Shown: positions 28,182-38,034 of the stretch, in pieces
Layout of the letters: each line of letters starts with the position of its first letter
How positions within the stretch are numbered: position 1 is the stretch's first letter
Source: Leptospira congkakensis
GTDB taxonomy: Bacteria; Spirochaetota; Leptospiria; Leptospirales; Leptospiraceae
Direction of reading: 5' to 3'
NCBI RefSeq assembly: GCF_004770265.1
Contig: NZ_RQGQ01000017.1
Coordinates: 186,001-250,000 of the forward strand
DNA length: 64,000 nucleotides
Translations under genes and position numbers: made by a program
Notes under the pieces: model-generated
The model's database searches: none
What the model saw: the letters and a program-made list of their open reading frames with translations, nothing else
What the model was told of the DNA's origin: nothing

Positions 28182-29137
28182 TGAATCCATCTACTGCTCG
28201 GGCCGCTTCCAAGTTAAATTTAATCCGCCTTCTGGCTTCACATCCAGAGGGGCTTGGATTAGAAGAAATTCAAAGCGTAACGGGTCACAAATCAATCGCT
28301 GCTCTCAAAAAAGATTTGGGTGAGTTGTATATGATTGAGATGTATCCGTATTCTCCAACTGATGCAGTAGATTTAGATTTTGATGGGGAGAAAGTAAAAA
28401 TCCGACTCCCCATTGCTGTTGATTCTGCACTACCGCTTTCCCCAAAAGAATGGTCTCTCCTTCGTTCGCTTCTAATCACTGATAAAAACACCGAAGATTC
28501 TAAAGTTAAAAAATCCATTTTAGACAAAATTGATTCGGTCATTCCTTCGGGAGACTGGTCTCCTTACCAAAAAACAAAGGAAACCATAATTGAAGCCATT
28601 GGTGCAAAAAAAACACTAACAATTGTTTATTGGAAAAGAGACACCCAAGAGAAAGAAACAAGAACTTTAGCTCCTTGGTTGTTATGGGAAGAAAATGATT
28701 CTTACCTATTGGCTTATGATTTGGCAAAAGAAGGATTCAGATCCTTTCGATTGGATTATATTTTAGACCTTAGTATTACTGATACAAAATATCCAACCCT
28801 ACCTGATACAGCAGGGGAATTCCTAGAAGGATTCAAACAATTGTTTGGTGCCGATTCCGAAAACAAAGAAAATGCAAAACTTTGGATCACGGATGGAGCT
28901 TCTTATCATTTGGGAATGAAACTGAACCTGACACCAACAGGGAACCAAAAACAAATTGGTGATTCTAATTATCGAGAATTCCAAGCTCCTATCCGAGACC
29001 AAAATTGGTTCATCCAAACCATTTTGGGATATGGAACTTCTGTGTTTGTTTCTGAACCAAAAGAAATCAAAACTTCCATCCAATTGCACCTACAATCAGT
29101 AGCACCATCAAAACCAAATCTCCATTCGTTATCTTAG
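28181..29137 (+). CDS. WYL-domain transcriptional regulator
   Basis: A 318-residue protein with an N-terminal helix-turn-helix (about 10-55, [20 protein letters not shown]) and a WYL-type ligand-sensing domain in the middle. There [19 protein letters not shown] and FRSFRLDYI match the family pattern. A C-terminal WCX-like extension follows. Coupled by TAATG to the transacylase gene, it may regulate that gene or respond to nucleic-acid-like ligands; this is inference. Confidence 0.82.
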   Translation: MNPSTARAASKLNLIRLLASHPEGLGLEEIQSVTGHKSIAALKKDLGELYMIEMYPYSPTDAVDLDFDGEKVKIRLPIAVDSALPLSPKEWSLLRSLLITDKNTEDSKVKKSILDKIDSVIPSGDWSPYQKTKETIIEAIGAKKTLTIVYWKRDTQEKETRTLAPWLLWEENDSYLLAYDLAKEGFRSFRLDYILDLSITDTKYPTLPDTAGEFLEGFKQLFGADSENKENAKLWITDGASYHLGMKLNLTPTGNQKQIGDSNYREFQAPIRDQNWFIQTILGYGTSVFVSEPKEIKTSIQLHLQSVAPSKPNLHSLS

Positions 29138-29138
29138 T

Positions 29139-30056
29139 ATGACTTCAAAATTCATTTCGTTTGGAAAGATTAACATTGGTTTGTTCGTTCCATACAAAAG
29201 AAAAGATGGACTTCATGAAATCCGAAGTGTTTTTGTTCCCATTAATTTGGGAGATCCGATGGAAATAGAGGTAAACCCTCTACCAGATGGTTCAAACTCT
29301 GTGCTCCATCTCGTTTCCGAAAATCACCTAAAGGGTTATCGACATTCGAAATTCGAAGAAGTTTCCGAAAGAGGAGATTTCACTAGAAACATTCTCTATA
29401 AGGCCTTTCAAAAGTTAGTCACTTACCTTTCTCATCCTGTTTCCATTTCCATCCACTTACAAAAGTATCTCCCTCCTGAAGGGGGAATTGGTGGTGGGAG
29501 TAGCAATGCAGGGTCTTTTTTAAAAGAAACCTTCCCTTTGACAAAACTTTCCAAAGAAGAGCAGATTTCCCTAGCGAAGTCGATTGGGGCCGATGTCCCC
29601 TTTTTCCTCCAATCTTCCGCTTGTTTTGTGAGTGGGATCGGTGAGGTGCTCGAACCCATTTCTGTTGCCGAAGGAAAAGGGATTTTGGCCATCCCTCCCT
29701 TCGGACTTTCTACCGCATCTATGTACGCAGGCCTTCAAAAAAGTTTACAAAAACCCTATGGTTCCCAAGTATGGAAATCTCTGGCAGAGGATTTAATTCG
29801 AAGTCTTCAGGTCGGGGATTGGGCATACCTGCAAAACAGGCTTGAGAACGAGTTTGAAAAAATCGCTTTTCAGACCCAACCCTTACTAAAGGAATTGAGA
29901 TTAGGGTTTTTTGAGTCGGGAGCAGTCTATGCTTCTTTATCGGGTTCGGGTTCTTGCTTTTACGGCATTTATCCTTCAGATAGGGAAAGAGACGAGGCCC
30001 TTCGCATTGTCTCCAATCGATTTCCCGATATGGAATTTCGAACGTTCTCTTTTTAG
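29139..30056 (+). CDS. ispE: 4-diphosphocytidyl-2-C-methyl-D-erythritol kinase
   Basis: The GHMP kinase of the MEP isoprenoid pathway, 305 residues. The N-terminal GKINIGLFV and [10 protein letters not shown] are diagnostic, and the ATP-binding [15 protein letters not shown] is the GHMP motif 2. The C-terminal glycine-rich [11 protein letters not shown] is motif 3. It begins one base after the WYL regulator stop and leads into tRNA-Gln and the glmU-prs block, an order similar to that in Bacillus. Confidence 0.95.
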   Translation: MTSKFISFGKINIGLFVPYKRKDGLHEIRSVFVPINLGDPMEIEVNPLPDGSNSVLHLVSENHLKGYRHSKFEEVSERGDFTRNILYKAFQKLVTYLSHPVSISIHLQKYLPPEGGIGGGSSNAGSFLKETFPLTKLSKEEQISLAKSIGADVPFFLQSSACFVSGIGEVLEPISVAEGKGILAIPPFGLSTASMYAGLQKSLQKPYGSQVWKSLAEDLIRSLQVGDWAYLQNRLENEFEKIAFQTQPLLKELRLGFFESGAVYASLSGSGSCFYGIYPSDRERDEALRIVSNRFPDMEFRTFSF

Positions 30057-30060
30057 AAAC

Positions 30061-30136
30061 TGGCCTGTAGCCAAGCGGTAAGGCAGCGGTTTTTGGTATC
30101 GCCATTCCCTAGGTTCGAATCCTAGCAGGCCAGCCA
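30061..30136 (+). tRNA. tRNA-Gln (anticodon TTG), CCA encoded
   Basis: The cloverleaf folds well. Acceptor TGGCCTG pairs with CAGGCCA. The anticodon arm GCGGT / ATCGC encloses TTTTGGT with anticodon TTG. The T-arm CTAGG-TTCGAAT-CCTAG is perfect. Discriminator G is at 30133 and CCA at 30134-30136. It starts 4 nt after the ispE stop, so it may be processed from the mRNA of that operon. Confidence 0.97.
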
Positions 30137-30163
30137 GTTTTAAAAGATCCGATAGAACGAACG

Positions 30164-30925
30164 ATGAACCTACATAATACTGTAACTGCTGTTATTTTGG
30201 CGGCGGGGAAAGGAACTCGAATGAAGAGTGAACTTCCCAAGGTTGCGGTTGTACTGAACGAATCCCCACTTTTACTTCACGTTCTTCGTAATATCGAATC
30301 CGCCGGCATCGAACGAAAAGTCGTCGTTGTTGGTTACCGCAAAGATATCGTTACCGATATCGCAAAATCATTCTCCGGTGTAGAATTTGCCGAACAAACA
30401 GAACAATTGGGAACAGGACATGCTGTCCTTTCGGCAGAAACTCAATTAGCACCTTATACTGGCTATACGATAGTTGCCTGTGGCGATGCCCCTCTCATTT
30501 CTGCAAAATCGTTTTCTGAACTTATAGAACTTCATAAAACCAACGGATACTCAGCGACTGTTCTTTCCGCCAAGATGGAAAATCCAACGGGTTATGGTCG
30601 TATCATTCGTTCTGCAGATGACGGCAGCCTTTTACGCATTGTAGAAGAAAAAGATGCAAGTCCTGAAGAGAAAGTTGTGAACGAAGTGAACACTGGAACC
30701 TATTGTTTCAACACTGAGGATTTGTTTGGTGCCTTAAAACAAATTGGTAATCACAATGCTCAAAAAGAATATTACCTTACAGACGTGATTAAAATTTTTA
30801 GAACTTTGGGAAAAAAAGTCGGAGCAAAAACTTTGGCAAATGCGTTAGAAAGCCACGGTATCAATTCTCCTGATGATTTGGCTCTCGCAAAACAATATAT
30901 AGATAAAGGGTTGGTTGGAGTATGA
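30164..30925 (+). CDS. GlmU-type N-acetylglucosamine-1-phosphate uridylyltransferase domain only
   Basis: A 253-residue sugar nucleotidyltransferase with the signature [18 protein letters not shown] at 10-27, GTGHAV at 84-89 and CGDAPLI at 104-110. It matches the uridylyltransferase half of GlmU, but the left-handed beta-helix acetyltransferase half is absent. It would make UDP-GlcNAc from GlcNAc-1-P, with acetylation needed from another enzyme. The position before prs-rplY-pth is that of glmU (gcaD) in Bacillus. Its stop overlaps the prs start as ATGA. Confidence 0.88.
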   Translation: MNLHNTVTAVILAAGKGTRMKSELPKVAVVLNESPLLLHVLRNIESAGIERKVVVVGYRKDIVTDIAKSFSGVEFAEQTEQLGTGHAVLSAETQLAPYTGYTIVACGDAPLISAKSFSELIELHKTNGYSATVLSAKMENPTGYGRIIRSADDGSLLRIVEEKDASPEEKVVNEVNTGTYCFNTEDLFGALKQIGNHNAQKEYYLTDVIKIFRTLGKKVGAKTLANALESHGINSPDDLALAKQYIDKGLVGV

Positions 30926-31863
30926 ATCCCAGCGAAGTAGTTGTATTTTCTGGAAATGCAAATAGACCTCTTGCCGAGGAAATTTGTAAACATCTGGGCA
31001 TTCCGAACGGCCAAATCTCTGTAAAGAGATTCTCCGATGGAGAAAGTTCTGTAAAAATCGAAGAAAACGTTCGTGGCCGTGATGTGTTTGTGGTTCAATC
31101 CATAAGCTATCCAGCTAACGACAGCTTAATGGAACTTTTACTCATCATCGATGCTGCAAGAAGAGCATCTGCGCGTCGAATCACTGCGGTCATTCCTTAT
31201 TATGGTTATGGACGCCAAGATAGAAAAGTGGAACCACGGGTTCCGATTTCTGCTCGTATGGTTGCTGATTTGATTGAAACTGTTGGTCCAGATCGTGTCC
31301 TTACTATGGACTTACACGCAGACCAAATCCAAGGATTCTTTCGTATTCCTGTAGACCATTTGTATTTCTCGCCAGTCCTTGCTGAGTATATCAACTCACT
31401 GGGTATGGAAGACCTCGTGATTGTTTCTCCAGATTCTGGTGGAGCTGAGAGAGCCCGTAACTTTGGTAAAAAAGTAAACGGATCACTTGCCATCATCGAC
31501 AAACGTAGACCAAAAGCTAACGAGTCTGTGGTGATGCATGTCATTGGTGAAATCAAAGATAAAAACTGTTTATTATTGGATGATATGATTGATACAGGGG
31601 GAACCATTGCGAAAGCAGCCACTGCCCTGTACCAAAATGGAGCAAAATCGGTATTATGTTGTGCATCTCACGGAGTTCTCTCTGGAGAAGCGCCAATTAA
31701 ATTGAATGAAGGTAACTTCAAACAAATCGTGCTCTCAAATTCTATCGCCATTCCGGAGACCAAAAAAATAAATCACTTGAAAACGCTCTCCATCGCCCCA
31801 CTCTTTGCTAAAGCCATCGAGCGGATTCATAACGAAGAATCAATCTCTAGTCTGTTTTCATAA
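30922..31863 (+). CDS. prs: Ribose-phosphate pyrophosphokinase
   Basis: Makes PRPP from ribose-5-phosphate and ATP for purine, pyrimidine, His and Trp synthesis. At 313 residues it has the regulatory flexible loop [11 protein letters not shown], the cation-binding [13 protein letters not shown] and the PRPP-binding DDMIDTGGT. It starts within the ATGA overlap with the glmU-like gene. Confidence 0.98.
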   Translation: MNPSEVVVFSGNANRPLAEEICKHLGIPNGQISVKRFSDGESSVKIEENVRGRDVFVVQSISYPANDSLMELLLIIDAARRASARRITAVIPYYGYGRQDRKVEPRVPISARMVADLIETVGPDRVLTMDLHADQIQGFFRIPVDHLYFSPVLAEYINSLGMEDLVIVSPDSGGAERARNFGKKVNGSLAIIDKRRPKANESVVMHVIGEIKDKNCLLLDDMIDTGGTIAKAATALYQNGAKSVLCCASHGVLSGEAPIKLNEGNFKQIVLSNSIAIPETKKINHLKTLSIAPLFAKAIERIHNEESISSLFS

Positions 31864-31880
31864 CTTTAAGGAACATAATC

Positions 31881-32513
31881 ATGGAAAAAATCAGTATCAA
31901 AGCACAAACAAGAACTTCTAAAGGAAAAGGTCCTGCAAGAAGAATGCGTGTGGAAGGTTTAGTACCGGCGAACATCATCGGAAACGGTGAAGCAAGATCG
32001 GCAAGTGTTGTCGAAAAAGAAATCCAAAGACTCATCGACTCCGGAATCCGTAAGGCAACTCTCATCGACCTCGAACTTGATGGTAAAACAGAAAGAGTTT
32101 TCGTAAAAGAAATCCAAAGATTTCCACACACAGGTCAAATCCGTCACATCGACTTCTTTAAAGTAACTCCTGGTAAAAAAATCCTTACAACAGTAGCCAT
32201 CAAAACTACTGGTGTTGCGAAAGGATCAAAAGCAGGTGGACAGTTCGAACATCTAGTTCATGAAATTAAAGTTAAATCTACTCCTGAAGACTTAACTGAC
32301 GTAATCACATTAGATGTTGCAGGTTTGGATATCGGAATGATGATCAAAGTTTCTGAAATTCCTCACCCAGCATCTTGGGAAATCCTTGTGAATGGTGATC
32401 CAATTGTTGCTTCTTGTAGCAAAACAAAAGCGATCTTAGCTGCAGAACGTGCTGAAAAAGCAGAAGCAGACAACAAAGGGAAACCAGCAGCTAAAAAAGC
32501 TGGAAAGAAATAA
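31881..32513 (+). CDS. rplY: 50S ribosomal protein L25 (Ctc form)
   Basis: A 210-residue 5S-rRNA-binding ribosomal protein of the long CTC type: an N-terminal L25 beta-barrel (RTSKGKGPARRMR, GLVPANIIG) and a C-terminal TL5-like domain. It ends in an Ala/Lys-rich tail. AAGGAA lies upstream of the ATG at 31881. The prs-ctc-pth order is the same as in Bacillus. Confidence 0.95.
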   Translation: MEKISIKAQTRTSKGKGPARRMRVEGLVPANIIGNGEARSASVVEKEIQRLIDSGIRKATLIDLELDGKTERVFVKEIQRFPHTGQIRHIDFFKVTPGKKILTTVAIKTTGVAKGSKAGGQFEHLVHEIKVKSTPEDLTDVITLDVAGLDIGMMIKVSEIPHPASWEILVNGDPIVASCSKTKAILAAERAEKAEADNKGKPAAKKAGKK

Positions 32514-32532
32514 GATCTACTTTTAGGAACCA

Positions 32533-33096
32533 ATGAAGTTAATTGTAGGGCTGGGAAATCCTGGCGATAAGTATAATAACAATCGATCTAACATTGGTTT
32601 CAAGATTCTAGATGTCATTGCGAACAACATTGGCATCGAAATCAAAACAAAGAAAAAGAAATCTCTCATCGGTCGTGGTGACTTTGAAGGGGACGAAGTG
32701 GTTTTGCTCAAACCACAAACCTTCAGCGACCTATCCGGTGAGTCGGTTCTCTACATTGCCTCCTTTTTAAAAATCCAGGTAAAAGATATCGTTGTCATCC
32801 ACGAGGACGTAGGCCTTGAACTCGGTCAGATCGTGGTCACCAAAGGTGGGGAAAACGACGTCAACCCTGGGGTCAACTCGGTTTCTGTCTCATTACGATC
32901 CCCCAATTTTATACGAATTCGGATCGGCGTTCTTAATTCGAGCTTCAATCCTAAAAAAAGAGAAGAATTTTTACGTGAAGATTTTGAGCCATTAGAGAAC
33001 CTGAGTTTGATACAGATCATCAATGACGCCGAAGCGGCGATTCGTTCCATATCCATGGGGGATATTGACGAAGTGATTCAGAAATATCACCTTTGA
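32533..33096 (+). CDS. pth: Peptidyl-tRNA hydrolase family protein with altered active site
   Basis: 187 residues of Pth fold: KLIVGLGNPGDKY at the start, LLKPQTFSDLSG, and the IRIRIG segment. Against E. coli Pth (from memory), catalytic His20 is Ser19 (NRSNIG in place of TRHNxG), Asn68 is Asp66 and Asp93 is Glu91. The GGHNG loop with Asn114 is replaced by DVNPGVN. Asn10 is kept as Asn9. The normal enzyme frees peptides from tRNA; this copy may have weak or no hydrolase activity. The location after rplY is that of the true pth, and it is the only copy in this window. Confidence 0.85.
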   Translation: MKLIVGLGNPGDKYNNNRSNIGFKILDVIANNIGIEIKTKKKKSLIGRGDFEGDEVVLLKPQTFSDLSGESVLYIASFLKIQVKDIVVIHEDVGLELGQIVVTKGGENDVNPGVNSVSVSLRSPNFIRIRIGVLNSSFNPKKREEFLREDFEPLENLSLIQIINDAEAAIRSISMGDIDEVIQKYHL

Positions 33097-33125
33097 TTTC
33101 AGTCTAATCATCGAGAAGTCTTTAC

Positions 33126-35078
33126 ATGAATAAAAACATCAAAACCGTATTTCTATTTTTACTCGTATTCCTTGTCATTTTGGCAACGGTTTATAAAGGT
33201 CAGGACTTCGCTGGTAAACCCGACGAAATCAGTTATTCCGATTTTTTAAATATGGTAGAACCCATCGAAGGTAAAAAGCCGATCGGGAAAATTACCTCCA
33301 AAGACGGAAAGGAAGCTTCCGCAAAACAACAAATCATCATTGATCGTGAGCTCATTGAAGGTTGGTACATTCCTGAAAATAGTAAGGACAACAAACCAAA
33401 ACTCTTCAAAACCAATGTAGCACAAGTGAACGATGATTTGGTGACAAAACTTCGTAAGTCACGCCTCAGTTTTACTGCTAAATCTACAGAAGAAAATAAG
33501 TTTTGGAGTGTTGTTTCTGGCATCATTCCTTGGTTATTCGCTCTTGGTATCATTTGGTTCATTATGATGCGCCAACTCCAAGCATCTGGTAACAAAGCAT
33601 TTACCTTTGGTAAGTCTCGTGCCAAGATGAATGTGGATCCAAAAGTCAAAGTAACATTTAACGATGTTGCTGGATGTGAAGAAGCAAAAGTTGAGTTACT
33701 CGAAATCATTGAATTCTTAAAAGATCCAAAAAAATTCCAAGCCATTGGTGCAAGAATTCCGAAAGGAGTTCTACTCGTGGGTCCTCCAGGAACTGGTAAA
33801 ACCTTACTTGCGAAAGCAGTTGCTGGAGAAGCAGGAGTTCCTTTCTTTTCCATTTCTGGATCTGACTTCGTAGAGATGTTTGTGGGTGTAGGAGCGTCGC
33901 GAGTACGTGATCTATTTGACCAAGGAAAAAAGAATGCACCTTGTATCATCTTTATCGATGAGATTGATGCTGTCGGTCGTCTTCGTGGTGCCGGCCTTGG
34001 TGGTGGTCATGACGAAAGAGAACAAACCCTCAATCAGATGTTAGTCGAGATGGACGGATTTGAAATGAACGAAGGTGTCATCGTGATGGCGGCAACAAAC
34101 CGCGCGGATGTCCTTGACCCAGCCCTCCTTCGTCCCGGTCGTTTTGACAGACAAGTGATTGTAGATCTTCCTGATCTAAAAGGTCGTGAAGAGATTTTAG
34201 CAGTTCATGCTAAAAAAGTTCCGTTAGTATCTGATATTTCTCTGAACTCCATTGCACGCGGAACTCCTGGATTTACAGGAGCAGATCTTGCCAACCTCAT
34301 CAACGAAGCGGCCCTTCTTGCAGCACGACGTAACAAAAAACGTGTGACCCAAGAAGAATTGGAAGAAGCTCGCGATAAGGTGATGATGGGACCGGAACGT
34401 AAGTCCATGTTCATCTCTGACAAAGAGAAAGAAATGACCGCTTACCATGAAGCGGGACATGCCCTTCTTGGCACCTTACTACCGTATACCGAACCGGTTC
34501 ATAAAGTAACCATCATCCCTCGCGGACGTGCCCTTGGTCTTACTCAATCATTACCTGTGGAAGACAGACATTCCTATCGTAAAAACTATTGTTTGGATCG
34601 AATTGTAATGTCTATGGGTGGATACATTGCCGAAGAACTGATCTTTGGTGATCCTTCCAATGGATCTTCTAATGACATCCAACAAGCAACAAACATTGCT
34701 CGTCGTATGGTTTGTGAATGGGGAATGTCTGAAAAACTCGGAACCATCCATTACGGATCTGGTGAAACTTCTCCATTTATGGGAAGAGATTACGGACATA
34801 CTAGCAAACCTTACTCTGAAGAATTTGCAGCAATGATCGACCAAGAAGTCAAACGGATCATCCAAACTTGTCTCGACAAAGGTCGCGATTTGGTGAAAAA
34901 GAACCAAAAGAAATTGGATGCGATTGCCAAAGCGCTTCTTGCAAAAGAAACCATTGATGCTCAGGAACTAACAGACATTGTCCAACCATCCTTTGATAAA
35001 TTCTCTGATTCCAAATCGGGATTAGGATCTAAAAAAGGAAAAGGTGCTTCGGCAACAAAACCTGCATACTCTTCCTAA
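33126..35078 (+). CDS. ftsH: ATP-dependent zinc metalloprotease FtsH
   Basis: A 650-residue membrane protease that degrades unneeded membrane and regulatory proteins. Two helices (about 7-23 and 126-147) flank a periplasmic domain. The AAA+ domain has Walker A GPPGTGKT from 219 and Walker [12 protein letters not shown], with the SRH region ending in RPGRFDRQV. The zinc motif HEAGH is at 441-445. The C-terminal tail is Lys/Ser-rich. It lies 29 nt after pth and 9 nt before the EVE gene. Confidence 0.98.
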   Translation: MNKNIKTVFLFLLVFLVILATVYKGQDFAGKPDEISYSDFLNMVEPIEGKKPIGKITSKDGKEASAKQQIIIDRELIEGWYIPENSKDNKPKLFKTNVAQVNDDLVTKLRKSRLSFTAKSTEENKFWSVVSGIIPWLFALGIIWFIMMRQLQASGNKAFTFGKSRAKMNVDPKVKVTFNDVAGCEEAKVELLEIIEFLKDPKKFQAIGARIPKGVLLVGPPGTGKTLLAKAVAGEAGVPFFSISGSDFVEMFVGVGASRVRDLFDQGKKNAPCIIFIDEIDAVGRLRGAGLGGGHDEREQTLNQMLVEMDGFEMNEGVIVMAATNRADVLDPALLRPGRFDRQVIVDLPDLKGREEILAVHAKKVPLVSDISLNSIARGTPGFTGADLANLINEAALLAARRNKKRVTQEELEEARDKVMMGPERKSMFISDKEKEMTAYHEAGHALLGTLLPYTEPVHKVTIIPRGRALGLTQSLPVEDRHSYRKNYCLDRIVMSMGGYIAEELIFGDPSNGSSNDIQQATNIARRMVCEWGMSEKLGTIHYGSGETSPFMGRDYGHTSKPYSEEFAAMIDQEVKRIIQTCLDKGRDLVKKNQKKLDAIAKALLAKETIDAQELTDIVQPSFDKFSDSKSGLGSKKGKGASATKPAYSS

Positions 35079-35087
35079 GAGACATCA

Positions 35088-35543
35088 ATGAAGTATTGGC
35101 TCTTTAAAACAGAACCAGATGTATTTTCCATCGACGACCTAATAAGAGAAAAACTCTCTTATTGGGAAGGTGTGAGGAACTACCAAGCACGTAACTATCT
35201 CCGCGACGAAGTCAAATTAGGTGATATAGTTTTATTTTATCATAGTAGACTTGATCCACCTGGGATTGTAGGAATTGCCGAAGTGGCAAAGGAAGCAACT
35301 CCCGATCCGTATCAATTTGATCCGAACCATAAATACTTTGACCCCAAACTGAAAGGAACAGAACCACGATGGTTTGGAGTCCACTTAAAACCTCATACAA
35401 AGTTTAAAGAATTAATTCCTTTGGATACACTTCGTACAACGAAGGGATTGGAAAAAATGGTGGTGACTCAAAAAGGATCGCGGTTGTCCATCCAACCAGT
35501 GACTAAGAAGGAATTTGACATCGTTGTCAAAATGGCAAAGTAA
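35088..35543 (+). CDS. EVE domain protein
   Basis: 151 residues almost entirely made of an EVE (PUA-like) domain: MKYWLFKTEPDVFSIDDL at the start, WEGVRNYQARNYLRDE, and GDIVLFYHS. These folds bind modified bases in DNA or RNA, as in human THYN1. It follows ftsH closely on the same strand and converges with the response-regulator gene. Confidence 0.93.
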   Translation: MKYWLFKTEPDVFSIDDLIREKLSYWEGVRNYQARNYLRDEVKLGDIVLFYHSRLDPPGIVGIAEVAKEATPDPYQFDPNHKYFDPKLKGTEPRWFGVHLKPHTKFKELIPLDTLRTTKGLEKMVVTQKGSRLSIQPVTKKEFDIVVKMAK

Positions 35544-35559
35544 AGATCTTAAAGAGACT

Positions 35560-35955
35560 TCAATTCATTGCGTAAATAATTTCTTTTAATTTTTCTAGGG
35601 TGATGGGTTTTACAATATAATTTCCACTAAGATTGTATTTCTCTGCCCTTCTCATATCATCCTCGCTAGACGAACTAGTGACAATGTATATGGTAATTTT
35701 CTGATCTAGAGAGATAGAAGTAATTTCGTCTAAAAATTGCCAACCATCCCAAACCGGCATATTCAAATCTAATAAAATTAAATCAGGTAAAGTTTCGGAT
35801 TTAGAAATTCGAGAGACAAGCATATCATACGCATCTTTACCGTTTTGGCAAACAAGAGTCTGTTTCACAAGCCCCGATAGGGAAATGATTTGTTTTGTCA
35901 AAAAAAGATGAACGGGATCATCTTCCACAACACAGGCTAAATTAATTTCATTCAT
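35560..35955 (-). CDS. Stand-alone response regulator (receiver only)
   Basis: A 131-residue CheY-like receiver. The acidic pocket is Glu11-Asp12-Asp13, the phosphoacceptor is Asp63 in LILLDLNMPVWDGW, Thr/Ser are in IVTSSSSEDD and the conserved Lys is in YIVKPI. There is no output domain. Its start overlaps the end of the kinase gene by 8 nt, making it the likely partner. The sequence resembles Rcp1-type receivers. Confidence 0.95.
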   Translation of the reverse strand: MNEINLACVVEDDPVHLFLTKQIISLSGLVKQTLVCQNGKDAYDMLVSRISKSETLPDLILLDLNMPVWDGWQFLDEITSISLDQKITIYIVTSSSSEDDMRRAEKYNLSGNYIVKPITLEKLKEIIYAMN

Positions 35956-37981
35956 AGGGTAAAAATACAGTAAACTTTGTACCCAATCCTACGGTACTTT
36001 CAACCTCTATTTTTCCTCCCATCGTTTCTATTTGGTTTTTTGAAATGAATAATCCAACTCCCCTCGCCTCAATATTTTCATGAAATGTTTTATACATTCC
36101 AAAAAGTTTATCTCCATGTTTTTTGAGGTCAATTCCTTGCCCATTGTCTTCAAATTGAACTTCTATGAATTTATTTTTACGAATTCCAGAGATTTTTAGA
36201 AAACTATCCCGATCATTTGCTTTGTATTTAATGGCATTGGTGATTAAATTTAAAACAATACTATCTAGATAAGCAGGAATGACACGAACCAGAAATTGAT
36301 TTGGTAGATTTATCTCTACTTTTAGTTTTGATTCTAAAATTTGTAAGGCCAAACTTTCTAAATTTTTCTGAACCACCTGCTCAATATCAACCAATTCATA
36401 ATTTTCCTGGGCTAAGTTTACCTTAATGACTGCCGTAAGATCTTCGATTGTACGTTTTAGATTTTCTGTGGCTCCAAGTAACAATGACATCATTTCATTT
36501 TGAAAATAGTCAGGGTAGGTTCTTTGTAAAATATCCATCATCCCACTAATTCCAAAACTATGAGAACGTAAATTATGAGAGACGATGTTAGTGAAATTTT
36601 TTAACCGATGGTTTTGTTCGTTTGTAATGTCGAGTAACGATTGGATTTCTGCTTCTGCTTTTTTAAGTTCCGAAATATCAACTGCTACACCGAGATAACC
36701 AGATATTTTATCATTTTGTTTTACGGCAGTTATGGACAAAAGAACAGGAAATGTAGATCCATCTTTTCTTTTATGTGTCCATTCCAAGGTATTTGGTTTT
36801 CCAATTTTTGCATTGTAAGTTAAAATCTCAAATCCTTCGAGGGAACGATTGTATTCGCTAGAAAGTAACTTTCCTCTATTTTCTACCTCTTTTTCTATAT
36901 GAAAAATCTGAGGTGTAAACTTACCAATAAGTTCGTCTGCAATATACCCCAACATTTTTTCAGCACCATGATTGAAATCAGTTATTGTTCCTTCGGTATC
37001 AGTGCTAATGATGGCAACAAGTGTACTAGCATCCAAAATTGCTTGGTTTTTTGCCAAAGCTATCTTTAATTTTTGTTCAACTAACTTCCATTCAGTGATA
37101 TCTATAATTTGAGATACAAAATAAAGAACCTTTCCTTCATCATTTTTTACCATAGAAACTGCTAAAATGGCGTATACAATGTTACCATTTTTATGGAAAT
37201 ATCGTTTTTCCATTTGGTAAAACATTCGTTTGTCAGCAACGAGCTCTTCTAAATATGTTAAATCTGCATTTAAATCATCTGGATGCGTGATGTCTTGAAA
37301 CGTGAGCAACATGAGTTCTGCTTCCGTATATCCGAGAATATCACAAACACGTTTGTTTACCCTGAGCCATTTTCCATTTTCATCCAGTAAAGCCATCCCA
37401 ATGGCTGCGTTATCAAAATTTCCACGGAAGGCAGCTTCCGTCGCACGAAGTTCTCTTTCTATTTTTTTGATCTCACTGATGGCTTGGTTGGATCCAAATA
37501 CAGACAAGGTGGATTCATTCGGACTACGTCCTTGTAAAATCAATTCACTCATCGGTATTTCTTTTGTTCTTTGGTCGATTAAATCCGCAGTTCTCTTTGT
37601 AATTTCTTCCAGTAGTCTGATCTGGGTTTCTTTTAATTTTTTAGATTTCTCATCGAAAATAACGAGGTAACCCAAAACCACTCCTTCCTTTTCCTTTTGC
37701 ACTAACGGAATTCCAATATAAAATTGGATAGGAGCGATTAAGGATGAAGGGTTTACTATGAAATTTGATTTTGGTTCTAGATTTTCAAAGATAACAATGT
37801 CTTTTGTTTCACCGAGTAATTCTGCAGAAAAAGATATAAATATGGAGTTTTGATCTGGTAAAATTCCATATTCGGCCATCGGCATTTGTTCATTTTCTTC
37901 TAAAGCGGTGATCAGAGAAATTTTTGAATCAGTAACTTGAGCTGCAAGTTTTGCCAAAAAATAAAATTCATTTATGTCCAA
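35948..37981 (-). CDS. GAF-PAS-PAS sensor histidine kinase
   Basis: A 677-residue soluble kinase with no clear membrane helix. A GAF-like N-terminus (about 1-150) is followed by two PAS/PAC units (about 185-300 and 310-445; FDNAAIGMALLDENGKWLRV and IISTDTEGTITDFNHGAE). A HisKA-like region with H-box VSHNLRSH comes next. The HATPase domain has the N-box NLITNAIKY, a G1 box DNGQGIDL and the G2 box ARGVGLFISK. The phospho-His would pass its phosphate to the overlapping receiver protein. The signal is unknown. Confidence 0.93.
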   Translation of the reverse strand: MDINEFYFLAKLAAQVTDSKISLITALEENEQMPMAEYGILPDQNSIFISFSAELLGETKDIVIFENLEPKSNFIVNPSSLIAPIQFYIGIPLVQKEKEGVVLGYLVIFDEKSKKLKETQIRLLEEITKRTADLIDQRTKEIPMSELILQGRSPNESTLSVFGSNQAISEIKKIERELRATEAAFRGNFDNAAIGMALLDENGKWLRVNKRVCDILGYTEAELMLLTFQDITHPDDLNADLTYLEELVADKRMFYQMEKRYFHKNGNIVYAILAVSMVKNDEGKVLYFVSQIIDITEWKLVEQKLKIALAKNQAILDASTLVAIISTDTEGTITDFNHGAEKMLGYIADELIGKFTPQIFHIEKEVENRGKLLSSEYNRSLEGFEILTYNAKIGKPNTLEWTHKRKDGSTFPVLLSITAVKQNDKISGYLGVAVDISELKKAEAEIQSLLDITNEQNHRLKNFTNIVSHNLRSHSFGISGMMDILQRTYPDYFQNEMMSLLLGATENLKRTIEDLTAVIKVNLAQENYELVDIEQVVQKNLESLALQILESKLKVEINLPNQFLVRVIPAYLDSIVLNLITNAIKYKANDRDSFLKISGIRKNKFIEVQFEDNGQGIDLKKHGDKLFGMYKTFHENIEARGVGLFISKNQIETMGGKIEVESTVGLGTKFTVFLPYE

Positions 37982-38003
37982 TAAAACAACTTCCTAATGT
38001 TCC

Positions 38004-38025
38004 AAAGATTCTGATCAGAATCTTT
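38004..38025. terminator. Perfect 22-nt palindrome downstream of the CAP gene
   Basis: Arms AAAGATTCTGA / TCAGAATCTTT lie between the start of the kinase and the stop of the CAP-domain gene. On the minus strand it could end the CAP transcript, but no run of T follows outside the stem, so it could equally be an operator of the kinase operon. Confidence 0.4.
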
Positions 38026-38034
38026 TATTTGTTT

